Numbered from the stretch's first letter, positions 13,603-25,622 are shown. The stretch is 64,000 nt of DNA from Epiperipatus broadwayi (GCA_028023455.1 JAQFVV010006699.1:312001-376000); one strand, 5' to 3'. Numbers and translations: made by a program. The notes: generated by a model from the sequence alone, not told the origin.

Positions 13603-16595
13603 GGGGTTATAGAGGGGAGATTAATAATGTATTGAAACCAAAGAAAGGTATATTAGCAGCTCTCAAAGAGATAGTATTTTTTTAAAAAAATTTTTTATTT
13701 TAATCAATTTTTTTTAGTACTTTCTTATCGTTTTATTTGCAAAAATAAAAAAAAAACAACTAATTGATAATTTTTTAAAAGTATTTTTGCAAAAGAGGCT
13801 GTTAAAATATAATAATTTAGAAACTTCGTGGAAATGATTTTCTAATTTTTAAAGTACTTACCAGTCGTATTTTATCTAAAAGTTTAACCTAAACTTCGCA
13901 ATAAAAAAATGGATATACTACGAAATAAAATGGATATAAATTGTAATGCTGAAAAAATATTTGAAATATTTATTGATACAGCTTTATTAATATTTCACCG
14001 AAGAACTGTTTTGGTATATAAAAACCACAGCTCGGACATTATACGGAGTCTAAAAAAATGTATTGAAATGCATTATTATTTATAAGCCCATCCAAGATTT
14101 ATTTTTTAAATAATAATAAGACAATTATATTTCATGAATCATTTTATATAATATGATATTCATAGGAGTAAAATGTTATATCCTTTCTGAAGGTAACATT
14201 TTTTTTTTATTTTTAAAAGAGATTTATAAAAATACCAAACGAAAGTTTAAATGTATCAAGAAGGAAACATATATAAAAAAGTAAACACATAGTTGAATAA
14301 AAGATGGATCCATGGAAATACAAATAGTACTTAAAAGTTTATCGAATATTTTTAAAGTTAAATTAGATGGATTGATGCATCGGATAGGCAGAGAATATTG
14401 GTAGAGAAGATTAAGAAGCTTCACTGGATTAATTAATATTATGATTTAATAATTATCGTCCTAAATACTAAAACCAAGAATTATTTTCTATAAATTTTAC
14501 TAAATGGATTAATAATTATTTTTATTTTAAACTTTAACGCACTTGGAGGAGAACATTTTTAAAAACTCTAGAGAAAATAATAAACATTTTGGACTTATCA
14601 GGAACTATCGTCAAGAAAATATGTAATTATAGTTTTGATTCCTTTTATTTTGTTAACCTAGTTTAAATCTAAATTTTTATATAAGATTAGGAAAAACATA
14701 AAAACATTAATTTATTAATATTAAAATTTTATAATATAACAATCTAATAATTTAGCTAAAAATATTTTAAGATAAAGTGTATGGGTGCGAATTTTTTATA
14801 TCTGCAATGCTCAAGTGGATAAAGGAAGCCTACTGAACACGATGACTAGATAAAGGTTATTGGTAATAATAATAACTATTGATAATTTATAATGTATATT
14901 TTTTTTGTTTTCTTTAGATCATCCATAAATTGGTAAATGAAGTGTAAAAGTTTTTTTACTTATATGTACCGCATTTCATATAACATTTTAAAAAACATTA
15001 TGAGATAGGATTGATTTGAAAATATGCATACAACAATGTTTTTTTTATTAGTGATATAATCCAACATAACAAATAATTGTGTGATTCTTTTAAAATTTTC
15101 ATGTTATGGGATCTTCAAATCTTGTCTAAGTAGATTGTATATGATTAGACATATAGAATAATGAAGTAAACAGACTTTTCTTGTGGAACAGCTAGATTGT
15201 TTAACTATTAATGAATTTTATTTATTGTTTTGTAAATGCAGATAGTTATTTATCGATGTAAGATGTGGAAAATCTTGAGAAATAATGTTGAGATAGTGGC
15301 TTGGAAGTACTTAGTGAACAGGAAACCAAGATGATGTTTTAAGAAATAGGATGTTATAAGGAATGGAAATAATATTTAGTCTTTATGTGGTTATCAGCAT
15401 AGTTAACAAAGCCCTATGACTGATACACATTTTATTTGGACAGTGTTTATATTTCTTTAAATATTTGATGTTCTAATAAAGCTGAAGAAATAGCTTTAAC
15501 ATCGTCCCTGTACTAGAGGATATTAGGCAGGTAAATGCCATACCTCTTCACACTGTGCCATGATTTTGAGATATGTTAAGAGTAATACTCTAGCTTTCTT
15601 CCTTAATCCTATGCATCTGTTTTCGCTATCTTTATTTCATGTAATTGCATCATTTAGTAAGATATGTTTAAGAGAAATGATAAATAATTTAGAACTTAGG
15701 TTATGCTATCGTTTTGTATAAGATTGGTTTATTTGCTTAGAAGGAATAGGACGTTATAACTTAAAATTGAAGATCCAAAGTATCCTAAGGAAAGAAAAGA
15801 ATCATAGAATATATTTTGAATTTTATTTCGGAAATGAAATATAAATTTTGTTTAAAATAAGGTATCTTAACAAAGATATTTTCTTTAAAGTGATAATAAT
15901 TTTAAATGCTTTAGTATTTTTTTTAAGAGAAAATAAGTATTGCATAATATATATATATATATATATATATAAATTGCCGAGTATCACTACTATTAGGTTT
16001 ATTAATTAAATTTATTGCAATCTTATACAATCCCACCGTTGTACTGTATTACTGTATTTAAGAGTATTTGCCTAGGGGAAAATAAAGCGGTCTTCTTACC
16101 AGTGCAAATTAAGAGAATTTTCATTAAATATTTTGTCATATAATCAAATGTAATTTTCAAATGTGTTTTACTTCTTTTCACGACCGTAATGCCGTTAAAA
16201 TAGTTTTCTTTTATATATATAATGAATCTCGGAATGCTCCCTGAAATCATGTTAGTCACCACATTTCAAAACCATAATAAAAGCATTAATAGCAATTTTA
16301 TGTATTTTTTTCTAATAATCGACTGGCATCTTAATATTGGACTCACCAAAGATGTGTGTTTATTTAGAATATATTATTTAGCTAATAAAGAGCATATGCG
16401 AAATAATAGCGTGAATTACAATATATAATTATCTATCGTTTGGTAGACTGCTTTCTCATTCACGCTCATATTAATGTATGAAATCAATTTATAAATGTAT
16501 GTAAATAATTTGTCATTATATTAAACTAATAATTATTGCTTAACTTTTTGGAGTAGTTCGAATCCCTTTTCTCCACTTCCACACATACAGCCATG
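13603..16595. other. AT-rich stretch with two short (AT)n arrays
   Basis: No credible gene. A short (AT)n array lies at about 15,947-15,971. The overlapping small frames near 16.0-16.4 kb on both strands have no recognisable motif. Confidence 0.5.
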
Positions 16596-16622
16596 CATAT
16601 ATATATATATATATATATATAT
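16596..16622. repeat. (AT)n microsatellite
   Basis: Short AT array preceded by a pyrimidine-rich TCCACTTCCACACATACAG stretch. Confidence 0.9.
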
Positions 16623-16669
16623 AACTTGTTTTTTATAATTGTACCTTTAAAGGTTTCTTGCAATGATAT

Positions 16670-16860
16670 ATATTGTAGAGACTTTGACTATGTGGTGAAA
16701 CTGAACTGAGATCAGACCCATATAGATATCTGGCTTGTTAGGCTGAGTTTGAAGACTTTACCGGTCTGAAAAATTCACTCTTGCAAACTGATAGAAACGT
16801 TTTGCATAAACACTTGGAGATCAGTGTTTAGTTCTAGTTTCTAACTCTATCCTTCACTGA
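16670..16860 (+). repeat. dispersed repeat family A, diverged copy
   Basis: The order of short motifs matches bases 27,770-27,920: a CCCATATAG box, GAGTTTGAAGAC (GGGTTTGAAGAC at 27.8 kb), GTCTGAAAA, GATAGAAACGTTT (GATAACGTTT), then a CACTTGG/TGCTTGG box and a TAG-TCTA box. Spacing is conserved across about 150 bases. No coding frame. Strand is relative to the 27.8 kb copy. Confidence 0.5.
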
Positions 16861-17043
16861 TGATAGCAAGTAGCTTGAAATAAGCTGATCTGAGGGTGAG
16901 CAAATGAAAGATATAGTTAATTCTGATTCTTTTGTCATTTATGTAAACAAATTTTACACTTGTTTCGGTGGTTTTGGTACAACGCCATCTATTGATCATA
17001 AATAACAAGTGATAGCAAGTTACATGAATAACTTGTTTTTGTT

Positions 17044-17047
<4 letters not shown>

Positions 17048-17139
<92 letters not shown>
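17048..17139. repeat. (AT)n flanking the left PLE copy
   Basis: About 46 AT units ending exactly where the inverted PLE pair begins. Confidence 0.97.
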
Positions 17140-17142
<3 letters not shown>

Positions 17143-17297
17143 AAACCATAAAACAATACAGTACTAGATTAAATTCAAAATTTTACCAAAATCCTTTCAC
17201 AACCATGGTTTCATCTATTACAAATAGACCTTCTCAAGTGAAAATCAACCTAAAGAAAACATATATATATATACAAACAAACAAACCTTCCCATAAT

Positions 17298-17758
17298 TCA
17301 TTTCAAACTCCACCTTCCCTTAATATCAAAAGAAGTCTTCATAAGATTGATAGCCTCAGAATCAAGGAGTTTTATCATCAAAGTCTCCTTTATTCTTCTT
17401 TTTAACTCATTCTTTTCATAAAAAATAACCGAAGCATTGTCAAACAATATTCTATGACCTGTATTCAATTCATGAATATATAAAGCTGAGTTAAGATACC
17501 TATGTTTAACTCTACTTATATGAACCTTAACCCTTTCATTAAGGCTAAATTTACTCTGGCCTACATAAAATTTACCACAACTACATGGAATTTTATAAAC
17601 AATACCAGGAATAGACCTACTATCAATAGACTGCTTTGAACCATTAAGTAATGAATTCAAATCAGAACCTTTCCTCCATGCAACCTTCTTTCCACCTAAC
17701 AAATGACTATTCCTATAAACCAAATTATAAATTGATGTTTTAAATGGTAAAACATATA
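17298..17758 (-). CDS. PLE GIY-YIG endonuclease, 5'-truncated (left copy)
   Basis: The frame encodes the C-terminal endonuclease of a Penelope-like element. It reads LPFKTSIYNL near its start, then LLGGKKVAWRKGSDLNS, then the GIY-YIG core GIVYKIPCSCGKFYVGQSK with the paired Cys of IPCSCG typical of PLE endonucleases, then NERVKVHISR (helix with the conserved Arg and His), the HELNTGHRI segment and the terminal acidic/helical region KRRIKETLMIKLL. It ends at TTATTT... with a stop at 17,298. The RT domain is missing. An ATG at 17,723 is incidental, because open frame continues upstream to about 17,758. The domain has no stop or frameshift, so the copy is young. Confidence 0.8.
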
Positions 17759-17776
17759 ATCATCATCCTTACAATC

Positions 17777-18184
17777 CATTTGTTAGGTGGAAAGAAGGTT
17801 GCATGGAGGAAAGGTTCTGATTTGAATTCATTACTTAATGGTTCAAAGCAGTCTATTGATAGTAGGTCTATTCCTGGTATTGTTTATAAAATTCCATGTA
17901 GTTGTGGTAAATTTTATGTAGGCCAGAGTAAATTTAGCCTTAATGAAAGGGTTAAGGTTCATATAAGTAGAGTTAAACATAGGTATCTTAACTCAGCTTT
18001 ATATATTCATGAATTGAATACAGGTCATAGAATATTGTTTGACAATGCTTCGGTTATTTTTTATGAAAAGAATGAGTTAAAAAGGAGAATAAAGGAGACT
18101 TTGATGATAAAACTCCTTGATTCTGAGGCTATCAATCTTATGAAGACTTCTTTTGATATTAAGGGAAGGTGGAGTTTGAAATGA
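17777..18184 (+). CDS. PLE GIY-YIG endonuclease, 5'-truncated (right copy)
   Basis: The mirror copy of the minus-strand fragment: from HLLGGKK to the terminal GRWSLK the protein is identical, stop TGA at 18,182-18,184. It is shorter at the 5' side than the left copy; homology starts at 17,777 with the codons for HLL. A frame opening at the ATG at 17,744 reads through 18 bases of unrelated centre and is not a natural start. GIY-YIG residues G, Y, Y, G, the Arg of NERV and the downstream Glu/Asn positions all remain. Alone it could encode only an endonuclease, not a transposing element. Confidence 0.8.
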   Translation, partial: HLLGGKKVAWRKGSDLNSLLNGSKQSIDSRSIPGIVYKIPCSCGKFYVGQSKFSLNERVKVHISRVKHRYLNSALYIHELNTGHRILFDNASVIFYEKNELKRRIKETLMIKLLDSEAINLMKTSFDIKGRWSLK

Positions 18185-18378
18185 ATTATGGGAAGGTTTG
18201 TTTGTTTGTATATATATATATATGTTTTCTTTAGGTTGATTTTCACTTGAGAAGGTCTATTGTAATAGATGAAACCATGGTTGTGAAAAGATTTTAAAAT
18301 TTTGAATTTAATCTAGTACTGTATTGTTTTATGGTTTTGCATTTTTATTTTTTGCTAGTATAGTGTTAGACAGTTTTG

Positions 18379-18382
<4 letters not shown>

Positions 18383-18473
<91 letters not shown>
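18383..18473. repeat. (AT)n flanking the right PLE copy
   Basis: About 45 AT units, 40 bases after the right arm ends. With the array at 17,048-17,139 it brackets the inverted pair. Confidence 0.97.
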
Positions 18474-18476
<3 letters not shown>

Positions 18477-21400
18477 GTTACGTCATAGTTAATAGATGTC
18501 TCATTGTCTTCTCCGCTCTGCTAGTGGGCCAGATTTAAAATTAATTCTCATGTGCAAACATTGTTATGTTATCCATTAGGTGTTTGATCTGGGGCTTAGA
18601 AAGTGGGTTCAAATTCAGGCTGGTCCCTGACCTAAATCTCAGGCTTGACTGTGTTTAAAGTACATTTTGCGAGTTCCATCTCATGTTAGATGGATAAACA
18701 TGTTTTGACCGGTACAATATATATATATGACCTCAATTTCCTTTCGTTTATTAACTTCACTTTACGTGTACCAAACTTCACTTTCTATGTGTGTAATCTC
18801 AATTTTTATTTCATTTCATTTATTTTAAGTAGCTAGTCGATTGAATCTAACATTGGAATCAAACAAGGATGGCTGGTGTGTTTATCTACTGATATTAATA
18901 ATAAGATTAACTATATCCAGACACCAAATTGCAACTATAAATTGTAATGCCCACTAGAGATCATCATCATCATCCATGCTTATGACTATAGAAGATAATG
19001 GATAAAGTAATTAAATTGTCTCAAAAAAATATAATGTTGATAAATACAACTCAATTTATTGTGGTCTTGGTTTTAAATCTAGCAACAATTATGCAACTGT
19101 TTCCGTGACAAATTCTTATTACTAAATGAATAATAATAAGACAACTTTCTTCCACCACTTTAATATAAATATCTGATCTCAAGTGATAGCTAGGAATATG
19201 TCGTGTACATTTCCAATTCATATATAATTAGAAATAATTTCGCAATCTATGTGGAGAACTCATAACCTATGCTTATAATATAAAATTATTATTTAATTTA
19301 TAGTAGGATACAGAAATGTTATAAATAAATTCTTCCTATTTAATTTCACTACTTTATTTGTTCGTTCTCATCATCTATCACTTTCAATAGTTACAATTAT
19401 ATAACACTGAATGTCTGTGATATGTTCTTCTTTAAACTGATAATTCCTAATCCTATTCTCTTAAACACACGTATAAGCCTTTCAACCGACTATCAATTCA
19501 TGATCTTTATTATAATAATATTTCCCGAATTTTAATACCTGCACTACTTGACTTCCAAGCTAGCTCTGAGATTAAATAATCGAAATACTCTTTCTCAAGG
19601 TCTAGATCTGCTAACGAGGTGCAATTTTATTAACGATTACATTGCAATGGATATGATCCCAAAATTTGCTAAATTAAACTTTAATGTGAGTTTGCGAGTG
19701 GAGATCACATTAAATACCGAAAGCAGGAAAGGATTTTTATGTCTGCTCTCAATATTCATAACATCGCAACGAGCCAAATGACTAAATTTAATAAACCTAA
19801 ATTGACTATTTTCTGTCATTTTATTCTATTTCATATCATCTGTTTTCCCAAATTTAATTAATAATTTTAACAACTAATACATTTTTGCCAATGTAAACTA
19901 TGGAAGTAAAACACGGACATTAATCATAGAAATCGATCAATATAAAAATGAATTATGTGAATCAACTATGAAATCAATTAATATAAAAATAAATAATGTA
20001 AATCAATTATGGAATCAATTAGTATAAAATGAATAATATAAATTGAAATGTGACCTAATGTTAGTTGTAGATATAGGTATTGGATAAGGATTCTGGAGAT
20101 ATTTGAAACACCAAGACACAAGACACGCATGTAAATTCATAATAACAAATCTTTATTACAATAATAAAGAAAAACACACATCTATAATATTACTACACTC
20201 AAATATGATATGAAATTTACTAAAGAATGATAATAATGATACAGAATACATATTTAAATTAGCTAAATAATGATAATAATGATACATAATGCAAATTTAA
20301 ATTAACCAAATTTCTTTATAACTTAATCATTGTTTTGATCCATCTTTAATTGAATGTTAAGGCACTTACGCACTGAATCATAATCAGAATTCCATATTTA
20401 AATATAATATGAAATACTCTTTTAACTTTCAGAGAACCTATAAATTTCTGATCCCCCTTTCATTGCAACCATTATCAATTGAACTATTCCAAAATAATTA
20501 TCAATTTTAATTATTCCAACAGGCAATAATAAATAATTATCAATTTTAATTATTCCAACAGGCAATAATAAATAATTATCAATCTTAATTATTCTAACAG
20601 GCAATAATCTTTTATATTTCCTATGAAAAGGATGATGTGACATGAAAAATCTCTGATTGGTCCTGCAAATGGGCTTAAATTCAAAAACCATAATTTTATG
20701 TTTATTCATGTCATGCTGTCCACTTTAGCGACTGTATATATTTTGATAGGTCAGCATGTTGCCACCAGCTTGATGATATTCAATTTTATTATCCTTCATA
20801 AACTCAACCATAAAAATATAATCATATTTTAATATTATTATAATCCCTTTAGTTTTTTTTGTAAAAAGTATATTAATAATTTTTCAGGTTATGAAAGTGA
20901 ATGAAATTTTTTCCAAAAATAATTTTTTATTTATAATTATAAAAATATTTGATAGTGGCAAATCTAAAATGAAGATTACTCACCAACTAAAATATGTTGT
21001 TGACATCAGTGATTTCTTTCCCAATTTTACATTCCAGAAAAGTAAATAATTCTTACTAAAATCTTAAGTATTTTTCTAAAATAATTTTATTTTTAGCATA
21101 TTTTATCAAAATAATTTATAATATGTCAAAAATACTTTTAAAGTGGTCTAAAACATTCGTTTATCACTTACCAAATGAATCAAAAGAAATTGTAGAGGTA
21201 AAATTATTGACAAGTGGTTTTCTTTGCCTTTAACAGTTAACAGCCGATCAACATTAAGGATGGACTGCCCTCTTCCTTTGTTATACTGAAAATTTGAATA
21301 TTACTGATTTTTTACTTGTAAAATAATTCAGAAAAGGGCAGCATCTTATGAAACTTTTTTTAACCTTTAAAAAGAGCATAAAATCTTAATGGTAGCATTA
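18474..21400. other. AT-rich stretch, no gene
   Basis: Bases 18,480-18,720 are less A/T-rich and hold GGGTTCAAATTC, similar to a Pol III B box, but no tRNA fold can be drawn. CATCATCATCATC at 18,963 resembles RTE 3' tails on the complementary strand. The two overlapping frames at 19.55-19.82 kb have no recognised domain. A 39-base tandem repeat at 20.49-20.61 kb is listed separately. Confidence 0.45.
20493..20609. repeat. three-copy tandem repeat, 39-bp unit
   Basis: AATAATTATCAATTTTAATT plus ATTCCAACAGGCAAT recurs at 20,493, 20,532 and 20,571, with two changes in the third copy. Because 39 is a multiple of three, the minus strand translates it as a 13-residue repeat ending GIIKIDNY. This looks incidental. 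Confidence 0.9.
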
Positions 21401-21469
21401 AAATGATGGAATTTGAGCAACTTGAAGCTGGCTCCAGTTTTGATTGTAGAATCCCATCAATACACTTGG

Positions 21470-21944
21470 ATAAAGGTCTATCCACGCTCAGTCCATTTGT
21501 TCTGATCTTTTGTTTCTCTTCTCCACATCATCCCTGTACACTTTCTTATTTCATCCATCCATCTCACATGTGGTCTTTTTTTCTGGGTCTTTTACAATCT
21601 CTTGAAATTCAGTTGAGATTTTTATTGTCTATCTATTATTATCTCTTCTAGCAATATGTCCAGTCCAACACCACTTTATTCTTTTTATTTTTCAATAAGG
21701 TCAGTAACACCTGTTTGTTCTCTTACCCATATATTGCATTTTCAATCTCTTCTTTTTACTCCAACATGCATCTCTCCATATGTCTTTGAGTGGTCTGAAG
21801 TCTTCGTATTGCTCTTCTGTTAAGTGTCCAAGTCTCAGATCCATAAGTAAGAACTGGTAAAACATGTTTATTAAAAATATTCCTTATCAAACACATAGAC
21901 ATGTTTCCTTTTAGTATCAAGTTATTTATGCAAAAAGGAGACAC
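21470..21944 (-). pseudogene. RTE C-terminal domain fragment
   Basis: Encodes NKHVLPVLTYGSETWTLNRR followed by AIRRLQTTQRHMERCMLE. This is the strongly conserved segment after the RT thumb in RTE-like proteins (a VLxYGxETW box, then a TTQRxMER box). It is joined, almost directly, to GVRQGVSFLHK upstream, showing an internal deletion. Beyond 21,756 the frame is stopped several times, but the sequence still parallels the copy at 36.4-36.7 kb. Confidence 0.7.
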
Positions 21945-21949
21945 CCTGT

Positions 21950-22530
21950 CTTACACCCTTTTCAATGTTGACTTTCCCAAAAATCATTATGTAATATAAT
22001 TGTTGCTGTTGCATTTGTATAAATATTCTTTATAAAGTATGACACTATCACGGATCTATACCTTGATGAACCAATACTTTAATTACTGAAAAATGTTTAT
22101 AGGCACATGCCTTTTCATAATCTAAAAATCCAAAACATAATGGCAACTCATATCCATTTGTCCTTTCTATATCTTTTTTCAATACCTGGATATGATCTAT
22201 TGTACTAAAACCACTTTTAAATCCATCTTGCTCTCTTGTTTGGTGGAAATCCAATGTTCTCTATAGACAAATTACTTTTGTAAACATTTTGTATAAAACT
22301 GATAAAATGTAGACAGGTCTGTAATTTTTAATATCTTTTTTATTATCTTTTCTAAATATTAATACTGCATTCTTCCAATCATCTGGTATATCTTTATCAT
22401 TTAGACATTTGGTATATAACTTGGCTAAAATCTTTTCTATTTCTTCACCTGCTTCTTTTAATATATCAATTGTAATTCCATCATTATTTGGAGCCTTTAC
22501 TTTCTTCATACATTTAATTGCATGTATCAA
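21950..22530 (-). pseudogene. RTE reverse transcriptase fragment lacking the catalytic FADD region
   Basis: Fingers: KVKAPNNDGITIDILKEAGE and IPDDWKNAVLIF, with NYRPVYILSVLYKMFTKV matching the RT motif NYRPISLLSVxYKIxxK. Palm start: EQDGFKSGFSTIDHI and LDYEKACA, where RTEs have an F.DYEKAFDS with a catalytic Asp. Here the AFD is ACA, so the first catalytic Asp is gone. After VRQGVSFLHK (normally VRQGDxxSP) the sequence jumps to the C-terminal block, so the second catalytic box is deleted. Dead as an enzyme. Confidence 0.7.
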
Positions 22531-22651
22531 TTCTTAATTTAAAATTTTGGGCAATTTGGAAGATGCAATAGATAAAGAAGATACTTGTTCTTTATTACTA
22601 TATAATTATTGATAAAAGTTGTCTACCCTTTCCATGATGTCATCTCTCTTT

Positions 22652-23280
22652 TTAGTAATAATTCCATATTTTTCTTACTGTGGATATAAATTTTCTACCA
22701 ATACCAAAATGTTGTTTTAAACTCTTGAATTTTTTCTTCTCTTCTACAGCTTTCCTTGCTAGTTCACAGTTATACTTTCTTATATCATTTTCAACTCTTT
22801 TCTGCACTATTTTACAAAATTCGAGATATTCAATCCTTTTTAATGCATCATTTTTGTAGATCTTCATATTCCTTTTTTTAATCATAAATTTTCTAGACTC
22901 AGTAGAAATTTCATTGGTCAATTACTGCTTTTTTTTTACCAGCTATCTTTGTTGTAGTTTTTAAAAGTGTATCAATTATTTTCATATTAATTACATTCAA
23001 ATCTGAAGCTAAAGCTACTTGAAAGGGATTGATTCAGTTATTATAGTTCTGCTATTGATTATCATGCTTAGATGTTAGCTTGCTGAGATTCATTCTTTTG
23101 GCAGTCTGGACATATTTTTTTCTTAAAGTTTGCTTTCACAAGATGACTAAATTCACTGCTATGTGTATTCAAATCTACATCATGCCTTGCTATCTTACCT
23201 AAGGATGGACTTCTGATTCCAAGCTGTTCTCCAATCATGCCATGAATGTCTGAATTTATAAAGGATCCCAAAATATGCAT
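22652..23280 (-). pseudogene. RTE endonuclease end and linker, decayed
   Basis: 23,280-23,068 reads MHILGSFINSDIHGMIGEQ then LGKIARHDVDLNTHSSEF, which I align tentatively with the LGDFNAxxG and GxHGxGxxNxxGxxxxEF segments of RTE apurinic-type endonucleases. 22,921-22,652 is a Lys/Arg/Glu-rich helical linker (EFCKIVQKRVENDIRKYNCE) typical of the region before RT. The fragments lie in different frames and between them lie stops. The endonuclease assignment rests on order and weak similarity. Confidence 0.45.
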
Positions 23281-25246
23281 GTAAACTTGCCACCATGAAA
23301 AAAATTATGACACCTAAAAGTTGAACTTAAAATAACAGTGCACTCTCATTGAAATACTCTGTTAACTCTGCTTTACCGTAAGGTAAAATATTTCTTATTC
23401 TTACCAGGGTATATATATTTTTATTTAATTTTTTGCTCAATCTACAAATAAATCTGTTTCATGAAGTTTTACCAGTTATTTAATCTCATAATTATTATAT
23501 GTGTTTGATTTTCTTGGTATTTGTAGTGTGTCTTGGAACTTTAGTTTTAAGATTCCAAGTTTGTTTTCAATTTTATTTATTGGTGAGTGAATTGCGAGAT
23601 TATATTTTATATGCTTACTATGCCTCCTTTTTTATTATTAACCCTTGCTAAATGTTGTGGTAGTTTTTCATAATTTCAGTTTGCTCACCTGTCCCTATTT
23701 TATTGTCCAATAATTAATTTAAGTTAATAGGTTTGCATTTCTTGTAAACTGCAAATCTTCTGGCTGGCAGTTTGTTGTGTTTTGCTATTCCAGTTTTTCT
23801 GTAGTTGGAGAATTTATTTCTTTTTTTCTGGGTTACATAAGATCGTAATTATTCTTCAGGTTTGTCTTGTCGTGTATCTGAAATCAACCGTGAAGTGCCT
23901 TAAATGTGGTACATCATGAGCTGCCCTACTGGTAAAATGACATTCTTGGTCATGATTCATTATTCTGGGCCAAGAAATGCTCACCGGCGCTGTTTTGTTG
24001 ATTTCCTACAAGACCGTATTGTTGTTTATATCTCTGGATTAGAAAACTAGAGTTGTTGTTCTTTTATTAATCGCCAGCAGGAAGATGTTATTAATTTCCT
24101 TTTTAAATTGTAGGTGAGTGAAAGAATTTGGCTGCCAAAGTATTTAATGTTTTAATATTTCGAGAACTTATATACTCACTCTGACGAATACGCTTATAAA
24201 AATCTAGGTCAAACCTTCGTATTCTCTTTGCTAGATTTACTTTATTTGTTTATTGAATTTAATAAAATTTATTCATTAGTTTAAATTATTTTCGCTGACA
24301 TTTGTTTATGTGTTTAATTTTTTCAATTGTCTGAACATTAGTTAAGATCTGTTGCTGTCTCCATGGGTTTAGTCAGTGCAAACCATCATCATCATCCACT
24401 TTTGATCACGGTAAACAAATTTTCTAGATACGCAGTGATCTGGAGGTGACAATGATAATGCTTTGAAGGTTGAATAATAATTTTATTGTAATAACAAAAT
24501 TACAACAAAATTAACTTTGTTCTTTATAATGATTCAGTTATCTGTATTATGTTGTATTTGTCTGTGTTTTTTTTTCTTTTTTTAAGCTTGTCAGTCTTGT
24601 TAAATTTATCCTTGTTTTTACCAGTAATGTTGAAACATCATTCCCTATCTTATAAATTCCAGTATAATAAAAACGTCCATTGAACCAATCTCAATATTTT
24701 ATTCTTTGTCTGATAATTTTAATGTTGAAAGTAGTACAATGTCTAAAACATATTTCTTGCAATAATTACTATGAGCATTTGATCAATACATCCTATAAGT
24801 ATGTATAATGGAATTACGGATTGTATAATGTTACAGTAGTAAATGCTACAGTAACATAGTTTCAAGATGATTATAATTGGAAAATTAAGTGTTATTCTCA
24901 TAAATAAAGTTAAGCGTCTTGAGAATTTTATTCTTGAATTTCTGATTTACTGACTTAATAGAATATTTTTTTTTGTTTTGTTACTCAATTATAGGAATAT
25001 TTTCTTGTACTGAGACACAAATCCAATTAAACTTTATCACTATCAATAATTTATAACTAGTTTGCTAACAAATGCTATAAATGATTTTTGGAATAATTAA
25101 TATTATACCAATTTCGTTAATAAAATCACTTCCGTATATAATTATGTTTTAAATTTATAACTTTGACATGAATGAACTTGCAAAATAATAATAGCAACAA
25201 CCCTAGATGTTCATTTAATGAAATATTGTAAATTATATTATCGTAT

Positions 25247-25622
25247 GGCGCATACTCTTGAGGTTCACAGCCTAAATATATTATTGTTTAACGCACTTAA
25301 TAAATTTATAATTACAACTTTAAATTATCGTAATAGATTTCTAACTATAAGATCTTTCCATTAACTCATTGTATATCGAAAAATTTCGTGAGTACTAATG
25401 TGTAATAGGAAATGTGGCCTTAAATCAGTGAAGTATTGAATAGCTTCATTCTCTCAGATCTAAATGCTTTAGTTTCGCCTATTCATATAGAAAGTAGGTT
25501 GAAGTAAAGAGTGGTTCCGCTCTTCCCTTCCAAAGTCGTAAGCTTGTGTTTAAGACCTGTAGAGGTCCCTATCTTCACATTTTTAGGCGCATACTCTTGA
25601 GGTTTACAGCCTTAATAAAATA
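25247..25622. repeat. short direct repeats 339 bp apart
   Basis: GGCGCATACTCTTGAGG plus TTCACAGCC (or TTTACAGCC) plus TAAATAT or TAATAAA-type sequence occurs at 25,247-25,286 and 25,586-25,622. Between them at 25,500-25,570 is a GC-richer stretch with GTTTAAGACC, a weak Pol III B-box look-alike. Possibly the ends of an old insertion. Confidence 0.6.

Larger units (their letters stand above)
17140..18342. repeat. near-perfect inverted repeat made of two PLE fragments
   Basis: Left arm 17,140-17,705 and right arm 17,777-18,342 are reverse complements, about 566 bases each, separated by a 71-base centre. I find differences only outside the coding part: a three-base indel and a C/T change near 17,185, one A in the TTACAAATAGA stretch near 17,220, and the length of a short (AT) run. 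The coding part (17,298-17,705 against 17,777-18,184) appears identical. The outer ends begin and end with ATGCAAAACCAT and its complement. (AT)n lies at the left border, and 40 bases beyond the right border. Confidence 0.95.
21470..23280 (-). mobile_element. RTE-type non-LTR retrotransposon remnant
   Basis: Minus-strand fragments appear in the order of an RTE-clade protein: endonuclease-like (23,280-23,068), linker (22,921-22,652), RT fingers (22,530-22,261), RT palm start (22,254-22,048), a shortened segment, then the C-terminal VLPVLTYGSETWTLNRRAI block (21,944-21,756) and a 3' end around 21,470-21,550. That 3' end has GATGTGGAGAAGAGAAAC, also found at 36,625 and 42,535. Stops and frameshifts divide it. 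The same family recurs at 36.1 and 42.4 kb, so it was active here more than once. Confidence 0.75.

Noticed and set aside
16550-16570. GTTCGAATCC as a B box of a tRNA or SINE
   Set aside because: A perfect B-box word, but no A box or cloverleaf upstream; a single ten-base match is not enough.
16847-17149. 100-residue minus-strand frame crossing (AT)n
   Set aside because: Mostly translated microsatellite plus repeat family A sequence; no domain.
17205-17405. Plus-strand frame opposite the left PLE copy, and its mirror at 18,061-18,246
   Set aside because: Antisense shadows of the GIY-YIG coding sequence; they recur only because the arms are inverted copies.
18560-18640. GGGTTCAAATTC as a Pol III B box of a tRNA gene
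   Set aside because: No A box at the right distance and no anticodon stem can be drawn.
18838-18960. NIGIKQGWLV as an RT motif (xVKQGxxLSP) before a CATCATCATC tail
   Set aside because: Only a few residues fit, no flanking RT motifs, and the CAT repeat is on the wrong strand for an RTE tail in that orientation.
19548-19819. Overlapping 77- and 60-residue frames on opposite strands
   Set aside because: KLNFNVSL-type wording faintly recalls retroelement N-terminal regions, but I cannot support any alignment.
20422-20709. 95-residue frame with a 13-residue internal repeat
   Set aside because: The repeat is a 39-bp AT-rich tandem array that happens to keep frame; the flanks have no protein features.
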